Below, piece by piece: positions 7,723 to 15,157 of a DNA stretch of 38,950 nt. The translations under genes were made by a program, and so were the position numbers. Below the pieces are notes generated by a model. The model did no database searches. It saw only the letters and a list, made by a program, of their open reading frames with translations, and was not told the DNA's origin. Origin of the DNA: JASMHC01 sp964476515 (GTDB lineage: Bacteria; Pseudomonadota; Alphaproteobacteria; Rhodobacterales; Rhodobacteraceae); the NCBI GenBank assembly GCA_964476515.1, contig CAYZAY010000015.1, forward strand, positions 1 to 38,950. The letters are read 5' to 3'. Within the stretch, counting starts at the first letter, position 1. Each line of letters opens with the position of its first letter.

Positions 7723-8697
7723 ATGCCAGAAAGCCCAAGCCTCCGTAAACGAAGTTTGGTCACTGGCGGCGCAGGTTTCATCGGCTCGCATCTTTGCGAC
7801 GCGTTGATTGCCCGTGGTCACGACGTCATATGTCTCGACAATCTTTTCACCGGTGCTAAAGCCAATATCGACCACTTGCTGGCAAACCCGCAGTTCGAAT
7901 TTCTGAATCACGACGTTATTGAACCGATCCATCTGGACGTTGACGAGATTTACAATCTGGCCTGCCCAGCATCCCCGATCCATTACCAACGCGAACCCGT
8001 CGAAACGATCCGAACCTGTGTTCAGGGGGCCATAAACCTGTTGGATTTAGCTAAACGGTTGGACTGCAAAATCCTGCAAGCCTCGACAAGCGAAGTCTAC
8101 GGCGATCCGTTGCAGCACCCTCAGAAAGAAAACTATTGGGGCAACGTGAATCCGGTTGGCATCCGGTCTTGCTTTGACGAAGGCAAACGCTGCGCTGAAA
8201 CCTTGTTCTTTGATTATCACCGCGAATACGGTGTCGCCATTAAGGTGGCGCGAATTTTCAACACCTATGGCCCACGAATGCAGAAACACGACGGGCGCGT
8301 CGTGTCGAACTTCATCGTACAATCATTGTGTGGGCAAAGCGTAACGGTTCATGGCGATGGGTCACAGTCCCGAACGTTTTGTTATGTCGATGATATAGTG
8401 CGCGGGTTGATTGACCTGATGAACACCCCCGAAAACGTCACGGGGCCGGTGAATTTGGGCAGTGACAGGGAAACCACGATCAAAGACCTTGCCTTGGTGA
8501 TTGCCGATGTGACCGAAAAACCGCTTGGTATCGAGTACTCGGACAAGCTTAGCGACGACCCCTGTCAACGACAGCCAGATTTGGCGCTTGCTGAACAGCT
8601 GTTATATTGGCGAACTCGGACCGATCTTCGCCAAAGGTTAGCCGCGACGGTGAATTTTTTTCAACAGGTGTTGTGTCGCGCGGATTGTCAGGACTGA
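7723..8697 (+). CDS. UDP-glucuronate decarboxylase-like NAD-dependent sugar epimerase with Phe at the catalytic Tyr
   Basis: The 324-residue short-chain dehydrogenase/reductase protein is closest to UDP-glucuronate decarboxylase, which makes UDP-xylose. Visible family marks are GGAGFIGSHL (NAD binding, residues 15-24), PASPIHYQ, ASTSEVYGDP, YWGNVNPVG, ARIFNTYGPRM and DGRVVSNFI. Family members have CYDEGKR, where the Tyr of Y-x3-K is the catalytic base. Here the codon at 8173-8175 is TTT, giving CFDEGKR with Phe151 and Lys155. Activity is therefore doubtful unless another residue compensates. It starts 60 bases from the divergent radical SAM gene and probably belongs to the same sugar locus. 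Confidence 0.87.
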   Translation: MPESPSLRKRSLVTGGAGFIGSHLCDALIARGHDVICLDNLFTGAKANIDHLLANPQFEFLNHDVIEPIHLDVDEIYNLACPASPIHYQREPVETIRTCVQGAINLLDLAKRLDCKILQASTSEVYGDPLQHPQKENYWGNVNPVGIRSCFDEGKRCAETLFFDYHREYGVAIKVARIFNTYGPRMQKHDGRVVSNFIVQSLCGQSVTVHGDGSQSRTFCYVDDIVRGLIDLMNTPENVTGPVNLGSDRETTIKDLALVIADVTEKPLGIEYSDKLSDDPCQRQPDLALAEQLLYWRTRTDLRQRLAATVNFFQQVLCRADCQD

Positions 8698-8719
8698 TGT
8701 CCACGCCATCCACGTTGGG

Positions 8720-9025
8720 TTATTGGCCGTGGGTGACAGCGATTGTTTGAACCAGTTTACCGGTTGATGCGTCAAAGATCAGGATCTGCTGATCCTTGGT
8801 CACAACAGCATTCCAACCGTCACCCCGTGTGAAAGCTGTTGCTGTAGCGCCATCGGGTAGGGCGATTTCGTCGGGTAAGGGTGGCTGCATGTCACGGAAG
8901 CGGATGACAAACAGAACGATCAGCACTATGAACCCCGCAATCATCACGACGCTTAGCACTGTCACCAGCATGCGCAGCATTCGAACGAGTGCCGGATCGA
9001 CTTCCGGCTGAGGGGCATTATCCAT
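8720..9025 (-). CDS. DUF6476 family single-pass membrane protein
   Basis: From the ATG at 9025 the protein has 101 residues: a short acidic N-terminus (MDNAPQPEVDPAL), one strong transmembrane segment (VTVLSVVMIAGFIVLIVLFV) and a small outer domain with LPDEIALPDGA and a repeated beta pattern ending in IFDASTGKLVQTI. This matches the DUF6476 family of Rhodobacterales; its function is unknown. An in-frame ATG at 9036 is the alternative start. The longer frame reaching 9169 runs antisense through the RluD gene and is not credible. The start codon region overlaps that of the divergent pseudouridine synthase. Confidence 0.8.
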   Translation of the reverse strand: MDNAPQPEVDPALVRMLRMLVTVLSVVMIAGFIVLIVLFVIRFRDMQPPLPDEIALPDGATATAFTRGDGWNAVVTKDQQILIFDASTGKLVQTIAVTHGQ

Positions 9026-10049
9026 GAGCTCGACCATAATAGAGTTTCTAATCGCGGAAAACCCGCCTGCGCGTCTTGATAAGGCGCTTTCCCGCGATGT
9101 GCCAGAGGCGGCTTCGCTATCACGCACCCGTATCGCGCGGTTGTTGGAAAGCGGTGACGTCACAATCAACGGTCAGGTTGAAACCAACCCAAAGGCCAAA
9201 GTCGCCGAAGGCGATCAGGTTTCGATCACGGTTCCGGTCGCTGAAGAAAGCCATATCCAGCCCGAAGATATCCCTTTGGATGTTGTCTTTGAAGACGACG
9301 ATCTGATTGTTGTTAACAAGCCTGCCGGAATGGTGGTTCACCCCGCACCAGGTAGCCCATGCGGCACTTTGGTCAACGCGCTGCTGCATCACTGCGGCGA
9401 TAGCCTAAGCGGAGTAGGGGGTGCCAAGCGTCCCGGCATCGTGCACCGGATCGACAAGGAAACCAGCGGCCTTCTGGTTGTTGCTAAGTCCGACAAAGCG
9501 CATCACGGATTGGCAGCACAGTTCGAAAAGCACACGGTCGAGCGGTATTACCGCGCCATCGTTTACGGCGTGCCGGATGCTAATGAGCCGCGGCTTCGTG
9601 GTGTCAAAGGTGTGAATTTTGAACAGGGCAACATCATGCGGATCACCACGCAACTGGCCCGCCACAAAACGGATCGCCAGAAGCAAGCGGTCCTGTTCAA
9701 CGGTGGTCGCCACGCGGTCACGCGGTCTCGGATCGTTCTACCCCTTGGCAATCCTGCGGCTGCTTGCGTGATCGAATGCTGGCTTGAAACCGGCCGCACC
9801 CATCAGATTCGTGTGCACATGGCCCATGCCGGACACGGCCTGATCGGTGATCCGGTCTATGGCGGGCGTCGAAAATTGGCGCTAAAAGCCTTTCCAGCCG
9901 GTGGACCCGAAGCTGCAAGGGCGTTCTCACGCCAAGCACTTCACGCGGCAATCTTGGGCTTTAAACACCCAGTTTCCGGCGAAATGTTGCGGTTTGAGGC
10001 TGATATACCCCAAGATATGGTGGAATTAACCCGTTCCTTGGGCGGTTGA
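9024..10049 (+). CDS. Pseudouridine synthase of the RluA/RluD family
   Basis: The 341-residue protein has an N-terminal S4 RNA-binding domain (LSRTRIARLLESGDVTING) and a C-terminal pseudouridine synthase domain. The catalytic Asp is Asp144 within HRIDKETSGLL, and VVNKPAGMVVHP and GRTHQIRVHMAH are further family marks. It isomerises uridines in rRNA, and the size and layout fit 23S rRNA synthase RluD, though the exact target cannot be read from sequence. GAGGGG lies eight bases before the ATG. The gene is divergent from DUF6476, with start codons sharing two bases. Confidence 0.92.
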   Translation: MSSTIIEFLIAENPPARLDKALSRDVPEAASLSRTRIARLLESGDVTINGQVETNPKAKVAEGDQVSITVPVAEESHIQPEDIPLDVVFEDDDLIVVNKPAGMVVHPAPGSPCGTLVNALLHHCGDSLSGVGGAKRPGIVHRIDKETSGLLVVAKSDKAHHGLAAQFEKHTVERYYRAIVYGVPDANEPRLRGVKGVNFEQGNIMRITTQLARHKTDRQKQAVLFNGGRHAVTRSRIVLPLGNPAAACVIECWLETGRTHQIRVHMAHAGHGLIGDPVYGGRRKLALKAFPAGGPEAARAFSRQALHAAILGFKHPVSGEMLRFEADIPQDMVELTRSLGG

Positions 10050-10066
10050 CACAAATCGCAAATCAT

Positions 10067-10087
10067 CGTGATTTGATCAGGATCACG
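10067..10087 (+). promoter_or_regulatory. FNR-like box inside an inverted repeat upstream of rpoH
   Basis: TTGATCAGGATCAC at 10073-10086 matches the FNR/FnrL consensus TTGAT-N4-ATCAA at nine of ten fixed positions. It sits inside a perfect inverted repeat of CGTGAT and ATCACG (10067-10072 and 10082-10087). The site lies 18 bases after the pseudouridine synthase stop and about 125 bases before the rpoH start, so it could control rpoH or be chance. Regulation is inferred from sequence alone. Confidence 0.4.
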
Positions 10088-10137
10088 GCGACATTCATAC
10101 AAAAATCGTAAATGTTAAAAAAATGTTCAGGTCGAGG

Positions 10138-10168
10138 CTTGAAAACCAATGTTACAGTCCTTAACTTT
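10138..10168 (+). promoter_or_regulatory. Possible heat-shock (sigma-32 type) promoter of rpoH
   Basis: CTTGAAAA at 10138-10145 resembles the -35 element of RpoH-dependent promoters. Seventeen bases after the CTTG comes CCTTAACTT, a weak match to the -10 element. The pair lies about 45 bases upstream of the rpoH start codon, where an autoregulatory promoter would be plausible. The -10 match is poor. Confidence 0.25.
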
Positions 10169-10210
10169 CATGTTAAGCCTGTAAACATCAGGTTTGAGAG
10201 GGAAAAGTAT

Positions 10211-11107
10211 ATGAGTAACTACAAGAATCTGCCGGCTCCTACCCCAGAGGGTGGTCTGAATCGCTATATGCAGGAAATCCGCAAGTTTCCGCTGCTTGAG
10301 CCGGAACAAGAATACATGCTGGCCAAACGCTGGGTCGAAGAACAAGACACAGATGCGGCGCATCAAATGGTGACTTCTCACCTGCGGTTGGCCGCAAAGA
10401 TCGCGATGGGTTATCGCGGCTACGGTCTGCCGCAGGCTGAAGTTATTTCCGAAGCCAACGTCGGCCTGATGCAGGCGGTCAAACGCTTTGACCCTGAAAA
10501 GGGCTTCCGCCTTGCGACCTACGCCATGTGGTGGATCCGTGCGAGCATTCAGGAATACATCCTGCGCAGCTGGTCGCTGGTAAAAATGGGCACAACAAGC
10601 GCCCAGAAGAAACTGTTCTTCAACCTGCGCAAAGCCAAGAACAAAATCGGTGCGCTGGAAGAGGGTGATCTGCGCCCCGAGAATGTTGCAAGAATTGCAA
10701 CCGATCTTGGCGTGACCGAGAAAGAAGTCATCTCGATGAACCGCCGCATGTCTGGTGGTGATGCCTCGCTAAACGCGATGATCGGGTCTGATGGCGAAGG
10801 TGCCACCGAATGGCAGGACTGGTTGGAAGACGAAGATGCCGACCAAGCTGGCGACTATGCTGAAAAAGACGAAATGCAGATCCGCATGGCGATGTTGAAT
10901 GACGCGATGGACGCGTTAAACGACCGCGAGAAAGATATTCTGACCCAGCGACGCCTGATGGATAAAACCATCACGCTGGAAGAGCTTTCCGGCCAATACA
11001 ACGTCAGCCGCGAACGCATTCGCCAGATCGAAGTGCGCGCCTTTGAGAAATTGCAAAAGCGCATGACCGAATTAGCCCGCGAAAAGGGCATTTTGCCAGC
11101 GGCCTAA
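10211..11107 (+). CDS. rpoH: RNA polymerase heat-shock sigma factor
   Basis: The 298-residue protein is a group 3 sigma factor. Region 2 is complete (EANVGLMQAVKRFDPEKGFRLATYAMWWIRASIQEYIL), and the QKKLFFNLRKAKN segment is the RpoH box that separates RpoH from other sigma factors. Region 4 ends in YNVSRERIRQIEVRAFEKLQ. The ATG at 10211 gives the expected N-terminus (MSNYKNLPAPTPEGGLNRYMQEI). The frame remains open further upstream to 10112 but without family resemblance there. RpoH directs polymerase to chaperone and protease genes. A long leader (about 160 bases) separates it from the preceding gene. Confidence 0.96.
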   Translation: MSNYKNLPAPTPEGGLNRYMQEIRKFPLLEPEQEYMLAKRWVEEQDTDAAHQMVTSHLRLAAKIAMGYRGYGLPQAEVISEANVGLMQAVKRFDPEKGFRLATYAMWWIRASIQEYILRSWSLVKMGTTSAQKKLFFNLRKAKNKIGALEEGDLRPENVARIATDLGVTEKEVISMNRRMSGGDASLNAMIGSDGEGATEWQDWLEDEDADQAGDYAEKDEMQIRMAMLNDAMDALNDREKDILTQRRLMDKTITLEELSGQYNVSRERIRQIEVRAFEKLQKRMTELAREKGILPAA

Positions 11108-11135
11108 ACACCAATAAAAGGGAACGCCTTGTTGC

Positions 11136-11155
11136 TTGGACTTTTACGAGTCCAA
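11136..11155 (+). other. Stem-loop after rpoH
   Basis: TTGGACT (11136-11142) pairs perfectly with AGTCCAA (11149-11155) around a six-base loop. No T-run follows, so it is not a typical intrinsic terminator; it may act as a processing or stability hairpin between rpoH and the next gene. Confidence 0.35.
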
Positions 11156-11194
11156 AGGGCCTCCCGCTCATTCAATCACATTAGGAGACGTCAC

Positions 11195-11560
11195 ATGACC
11201 GATCAAAACGACAACGACAAAGACACACCGGAAACCAACGAATCCCAGCTCGGCACCGAGCAACAGCCCGAACCCGAGACACAGTTCACCCGCATGCCCG
11301 ACCCTGAAAACGAAGCATACCCGTCCGGCATTTGGATGCGCGCGCTGCACATGATCATCTTCATAGCTCTGTTTGGCGTTGCCGAAGCTCTGCTGTTCTT
11401 TATGGCTGTGTTCCAGTTCCTCTGGATTCTGTTCACCAAGAAACGCAACCTGTCGATCGCAGAGTTCGGTGATCAGGTTTCGGAATGGTTGGCAGCAGTT
11501 GGCCGCTTCCAGTCGGGCGCAACGGATAACAAACCCTTCCCTTGGTCCAAGATCAAGTGA
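11195..11560 (+). CDS. DUF4389 membrane protein, first of two tandem paralogues
   Basis: From the ATG at 11195, preceded by AGGAG, the protein has 121 residues. The first 45 are hydrophilic and rich in Asp, Glu, Gln and Asn. A hydrophobic stretch follows (MIIFIALFGVAEALLFFMAV and FQFLWILFT), then ELx-type DUF4389 sequence ending in FPWSKIK. The DUF4389 family is membrane-bound and functionally uncharacterised. It shares the end pattern (LGxW-like core, sample-poor linker, then P-W-P/S-K) with the gene at 11631, which suggests an old tandem duplication. It lies between rpoH and a zinc-finger gene. Confidence 0.82.
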   Translation: MTDQNDNDKDTPETNESQLGTEQQPEPETQFTRMPDPENEAYPSGIWMRALHMIIFIALFGVAEALLFFMAVFQFLWILFTKKRNLSIAEFGDQVSEWLAAVGRFQSGATDNKPFPWSKIK

Positions 11561-11595
11561 TCAAAGCGGTCTTTTCCCCCGCATTCCAACCTGCT

Positions 11596-11630
11596 AGCCT
11601 CCCCTTCGAAAGAGTCGGGGAGGCTTTGCC
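11596..11630 (+). promoter_or_regulatory. Hairpin that buries the ribosome-binding site of the second DUF4389 gene
   Basis: AGCCTCCCC (11596-11604) is a perfect complement of GGGGAGGCT (11617-11625), giving a nine-base-pair GC-rich stem with a twelve-base loop. The right arm contains GGGGAGG, the only good Shine-Dalgarno sequence for the GTG start at 11631, seven bases further on. When the stem forms, the site is hidden. Only two T residues follow before GCC, so it is a weak terminator at best; translational control is the better reading. Confidence 0.6.
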
Positions 11631-11933
11631 GTGATAGACGAAGACAAAGTAGACGGTCGCATCAACGGCCCTCAGGACGAACCTGAAAAGAGGGACAGTT
11701 TGGTTCTTCGATTGGTGTATATGCTGATCATCTGGGCGATGATTTCGCTTGCTCATACAATTCTGGGTGCGATGACCGTAATCCAGTACATCATCCTGCT
11801 GATCAACGGCGGCGAGCCGAACGAACAATTGGGTGATTTTGGGACGTCATTGGGCATCTGGATGGCTAAAGCGGCACGGTATCAAACCGCAGCCAGCAAC
11901 GTTAAGCCTTGGCCTTGGTCAGAGCTGGATTAA
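11631..11933 (+). CDS. DUF4389 membrane protein, second tandem paralogue
   Basis: The 100-residue protein starts at GTG 11631. It has a charged N-terminus (MIDEDKVDGRINGPQDEPEK), two hydrophobic segments (VYMLIIWAMISLAHTILGAM and VIQYIILLI) and a C-terminal part ending KPWPWSELD, parallel to FPWSKIK in its upstream neighbour. It lacks the long acidic N-terminal extension of that neighbour. Function is unknown. Translation may be limited by the hairpin that holds its ribosome-binding site. The next gene starts three bases after its stop. Confidence 0.8.
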   Translation: MIDEDKVDGRINGPQDEPEKRDSLVLRLVYMLIIWAMISLAHTILGAMTVIQYIILLINGGEPNEQLGDFGTSLGIWMAKAARYQTAASNVKPWPWSELD

Positions 11934-11936
11934 CGC

Positions 11937-12206
11937 ATGGCAGGCGGTTGGGCAAAAGACGGCGCCGTCAGTGAACAGATCGAAGCCAGTGTGAATGACG
12001 AACTGGCAAGACTGCGCGCGCGCCAACAGCCCATAGGCGAAAGCCTGACCCACTGCGCCGAATGCGAAGAAGAAATCCCCCAAGCTCGGCGAGACGCCCT
12101 GCCCGGCGTCAAACTGTGCATTGACTGCATGGAAGAGCGCGACGCCGCCTTCAAATCCCGCCCCGGCTTCAATCGGCGAGGATCCAAGGACAGTCAGTTG
12201 AAGTGA
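11937..12206 (+). CDS. DksA/TraR-type zinc-finger protein
   Basis: The 89-residue protein has the C4 zinc finger of the DksA/TraR family: CAEC, an intervening seventeen residues, then CIDC. The coiled-coil arm seen in full DksA is short here, so it resembles TraR/YbiI-sized members. Such proteins can enter the secondary channel of RNA polymerase, but for this short form that role is inference. It begins three bases after the second DUF4389 gene. Its stop codon forms part of a perfect 18-base palindrome that starts the convergent intergenic element. Confidence 0.85.
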   Translation: MAGGWAKDGAVSEQIEASVNDELARLRARQQPIGESLTHCAECEEEIPQARRDALPGVKLCIDCMEERDAAFKSRPGFNRRGSKDSQLK

Positions 12207-12298
12207 CACCTTAAGGTGTCATCCCTGCAAAAGCGGGGACCGTCATCAACCTAGCGCCACTCGGCAATCGACCCCCGCTTTCGCGCAGGGGTGACAGG
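12204..12298. repeat. Inverted-repeat element between convergent genes
   Basis: The gap between the zinc-finger gene and pepF holds a perfect 18-base palindrome (TGACACCTTAAGGTGTCA, 12204-12221). It overlaps a longer imperfect inverted repeat: TGTCATCCCTGC plus AAAGCGGGGA on the left (12217-12239) and CCCCCGCTTT plus GCAGGGGTGACA on the right (12272-12296). The arms resemble the GTCATCCC-GCGAAAGC-GGGA type of small intergenic repeat seen in many proteobacteria. It may serve as a two-way transcription end. Confidence 0.65.
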
Positions 12299-12305
12299 TA
12301 AGGTT

Positions 12306-14126
12306 TTACCCTTCCATCGCCTCTAGTTCGTCGATGAACCCTTCGATCATCGACAGACCTTTATCCCAAAACGCGGGTTCGCTGGCATCCAGTCCAAATG
12401 GTTCCAAAAGCTCTTTATGGTGCTTTGATCCACCGGCTTTCAGCATGTCGAAATACTTCTCTTGGAAGCCTTCGGGGTTCTCTTGATAAACCGCATAAAG
12501 CGCATTCACGAGACCATCGCCAAACGCATAGGCGTAGACATAAAACGGCGAATGAACGAAGTGCGGGATGTAGGCCCAGAAGACCTCGTATCCGTCCACA
12601 AAATCAAACGCAGGCCCAAGGCTTTCACCCTGAACGCTCATCCAGATGGCGTTGATGTCGTCGGGTGTCAGTTCGCCTGCGGATCGCGCATCGTGCAGCT
12701 TGCACTCAAAGTCATAAAACGCGATCTGACGGACGACCGTGTTGATCATGTCCTCAACTTTACCAGCTAGCAGAACCTTACGTTCATCCTGTGTCTCGGC
12801 CTTGTCGAGCATCTTGCGGAAGGTCAGCATCTCGCCGAACACCGATGCCGTTTCGGCCAAAGTCAGAGGTGTCGATGACAACATTTCGCCCTGTTCTGCT
12901 GCTAAAATCTGGTGAACGCCGTGGCCAAGTTCATGCGCTAAGGTCATGACATCGCGTGGTTTTCCAAGATAGTTCAGCATCACATAGGGATGCACATCGG
13001 TCACGGTCGGATGCGAAAACGCGCCCGGCGCTTTGCCCGGTTTGACCGGCGCGTCGATCCAGCCTTTGGTAAAGAATGGTTCGGCCAAGTCCTTCATCTG
13101 AGGGTCAAATTCGCCATAAGCTTCTTCGACAATCGCACGGGCATCGGACCATGACACACTCGACGTGTCTTCCATCGGCAGCGGCGCGTTGCGGTCCCAG
13201 ACCTCCATACGATCAAGACCCAGCCACTTGCGCTTTAGCTCATAGTAACGGTGCGACAGGCGGGGGTAGGCGTTGACCACGGCGTTGCGCAGGGCTTCAA
13301 CCACTTCGGGTTCGACGTGGTTCGCCAGGTGCCGCCCAGCTTGGGGCGAAGGCATGTTGCGCCAGCGGTCGATGATCTCTTTTTCTTTGGCTTGCGTGTT
13401 GTGGACACGGGCAAAGGTTTTGATGTTTTCGTCCAGCACGCGGGCCACTTCACGAGTCGCGGCTTCACGTTTCGAGCGATCATGCTCCATCAGGAAATTG
13501 AGCACCCCTTCGATGTTGTAATCTTCGCCTTCCACGGTGAATTGCAGACCGGCCAGCGTTTCATCAAACAGCTTTTCCCAAGCATCCCCAACCACACCAA
13601 GGTCATGAAGAAAGCGCTCCATCTCGTCAGACAACTGGTGCGGCTTCATCGCGCGGATGCGGTCGATCACCGGTTTGTAACGGTTCAGGTCAGCGTTGGC
13701 AGGCAACAAACCGGCCAGATGATCATCCTCAAGACTGTTGAGTTCCAGCGTGAAGAACACCAACGGTGTGGTGAAATTTGTGATCGCTTCCTGCATGTCT
13801 GACATGAACTTGGCGCGTTCGGCGTCGGTCGTCATTTGATAATACCGCAGTCCCGCGTAAGACATGATCCGGCCTGCGATGCCTTCTATCTTTTCGTTAC
13901 GCTCGATGCAGTCCAACAGACCTGCGGCATCCAATCCTGCCAGTTTGCCTTCGTAGTCAGCAGCAAAGGAGGCACAGGCATCTTCCAGCCAATCCAGATC
14001 GCGGGTCAGTTCGGGTGCGTCGTCACCGGCATAAAGGTCGCTCAGGTCCCATTCTGGCAGGTCGCCAAATTCGGTCGAGCCAGAAGTTGCATTTGCGTCG
14101 CGCACGGGGAAGGGCAGGTTCAGCAT
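12306..14126 (-). CDS. pepF: Oligoendopeptidase F (M3 family metallopeptidase)
   Basis: The 606-residue cytoplasmic enzyme cuts short peptides. The zinc motif HELGH is at residues 398-402 (bases 12921-12935), followed by the downstream Glu-containing helix (LAETASVFGEML). The N-terminal half is the helical oligopeptidase domain, and the C-terminal YAYAFGDGLVNALY stretch contributes the Tyr-rich substrate site. Length and layout are typical of the PepF/M3B family. The ATG at 14126 has AAAGG upstream. The gene converges on the zinc-finger gene and is followed by the inverted-repeat element. It is probably transcribed alone or after the hydrolase gene 85 bases upstream. Confidence 0.94.
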   Translation of the reverse strand: MLNLPFPVRDANATSGSTEFGDLPEWDLSDLYAGDDAPELTRDLDWLEDACASFAADYEGKLAGLDAAGLLDCIERNEKIEGIAGRIMSYAGLRYYQMTTDAERAKFMSDMQEAITNFTTPLVFFTLELNSLEDDHLAGLLPANADLNRYKPVIDRIRAMKPHQLSDEMERFLHDLGVVGDAWEKLFDETLAGLQFTVEGEDYNIEGVLNFLMEHDRSKREAATREVARVLDENIKTFARVHNTQAKEKEIIDRWRNMPSPQAGRHLANHVEPEVVEALRNAVVNAYPRLSHRYYELKRKWLGLDRMEVWDRNAPLPMEDTSSVSWSDARAIVEEAYGEFDPQMKDLAEPFFTKGWIDAPVKPGKAPGAFSHPTVTDVHPYVMLNYLGKPRDVMTLAHELGHGVHQILAAEQGEMLSSTPLTLAETASVFGEMLTFRKMLDKAETQDERKVLLAGKVEDMINTVVRQIAFYDFECKLHDARSAGELTPDDINAIWMSVQGESLGPAFDFVDGYEVFWAYIPHFVHSPFYVYAYAFGDGLVNALYAVYQENPEGFQEKYFDMLKAGGSKHHKELLEPFGLDASEPAFWDKGLSMIEGFIDELEAMEG

Positions 14127-14211
14127 GTATCAGCCTTTTGGTAAATATGTCGGGACAGAGATAAGCGCCGCATCCAAGAGGATGCAACCCGATGAGCAAA
14201 AGAAGTTGCCC

Positions 14212-15153
14212 TTAGGCCGCTTGATGGTCGTCGAAGAAATCACAAATGTCGTTGGCGATTTTGTGGCGAAGCTCTGGGGTGTCCATCAGCATCTCGTGAC
14301 GTCCACCCGGGACTTCCATGATTTCCGCACCCGGCCAGTTGGCGATGCGGGTGCGCACTTTGCCGGGGTGAACGATGGTTTCATCCGATCCCAGATAAGC
14401 TTTCACAGGCAGGTCGGGCGCCGTGGAAGACTGGATAAAATCCATCTCTTCGTAAGCTTTCATCAACCATTTCATGGTCGGTCCACCAAGGCCAAACTTT
14501 GGCACCGACTTCACATGTTCACGCATGTATTCGTACATCTCGGGGTCGTTGGTTAATTCGTTGCCGTTGAAATCTTGCGTCACCAGATAGCTATCAGGCG
14601 AGGTCGTCAGGACATAGCTATGACCCTTACCAAGCGTGACCGCAGTTGCCGCAATCAGCCGCGCAAAGGGTCGAAAGGCTAGCGGGACTTCGATCCCCCA
14701 CATTGGTCCGCTAAAGGCAGCGGCTTGCACCGGCAGGCCCTCGGCCAAGGCGCGGTAACCGATGCCACCGCCCATTGAATGGCCGATTAGGTAGTAGGGG
14801 CCTGGAAAGCCCGCTTCTTCCGCGTGATCCATCAAAGCCTTAACGTCGTGTTGATAGTGCGGAAAATCGCAAACATGTCCGGCCTGAGGGTCGTCGATGA
14901 TACGATCTGCAAGGCCCTGACCGCGCCAATCAACCGACAGGACGTTGTAGCCACGATCTATAAAATCATGCGCTATACGGCCATATTTTTCGATATATTC
15001 GGTGCGGCCGGTAAAAAGCAGCGCCGTGCCTTTCGCGCCATCGGTGCGCCAGCCACCAACGCGGATGCGAACACCGTCGTCAGTGGTCACCCACCACGCC
15101 TGACCGCCCTTTGGGCCGTCAGCTAAATCGTTATGAAACTCGGCCGTTTCCAT
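14212..15153 (-). CDS. Alpha/beta hydrolase, lysophospholipase-like
   Basis: From the ATG at 15153 the protein has 313 residues. The nucleophile elbow is GHSMGG with Ser126. The acid is in GSDETIV and the base in GGRHEML, completing a triad in the usual order. The region WRGQGLADR is typical of monoacylglycerol lipase/lysophospholipase (PldB) relatives. No signal peptide is seen, so a cytoplasmic or membrane-associated role in lipid turnover is likely. The start lies four bases after the SCP2 gene stop, so the pair is probably co-transcribed. A longer frame to 15207 would overlap the SCP2 gene and is less likely. Confidence 0.88.
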   Translation of the reverse strand: METAEFHNDLADGPKGGQAWWVTTDDGVRIRVGGWRTDGAKGTALLFTGRTEYIEKYGRIAHDFIDRGYNVLSVDWRGQGLADRIIDDPQAGHVCDFPHYQHDVKALMDHAEEAGFPGPYYLIGHSMGGGIGYRALAEGLPVQAAAFSGPMWGIEVPLAFRPFARLIAATAVTLGKGHSYVLTTSPDSYLVTQDFNGNELTNDPEMYEYMREHVKSVPKFGLGGPTMKWLMKAYEEMDFIQSSTAPDLPVKAYLGSDETIVHPGKVRTRIANWPGAEIMEVPGGRHEMLMDTPELRHKIANDICDFFDDHQAA

Positions 15154-15157
15154 CGAT

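Noticed and set aside
14164..14190. GCATCC/GGATGC hairpin upstream of pepF as a terminator
   Set aside because: The stem is only six pairs and no T-run follows on the minus strand.
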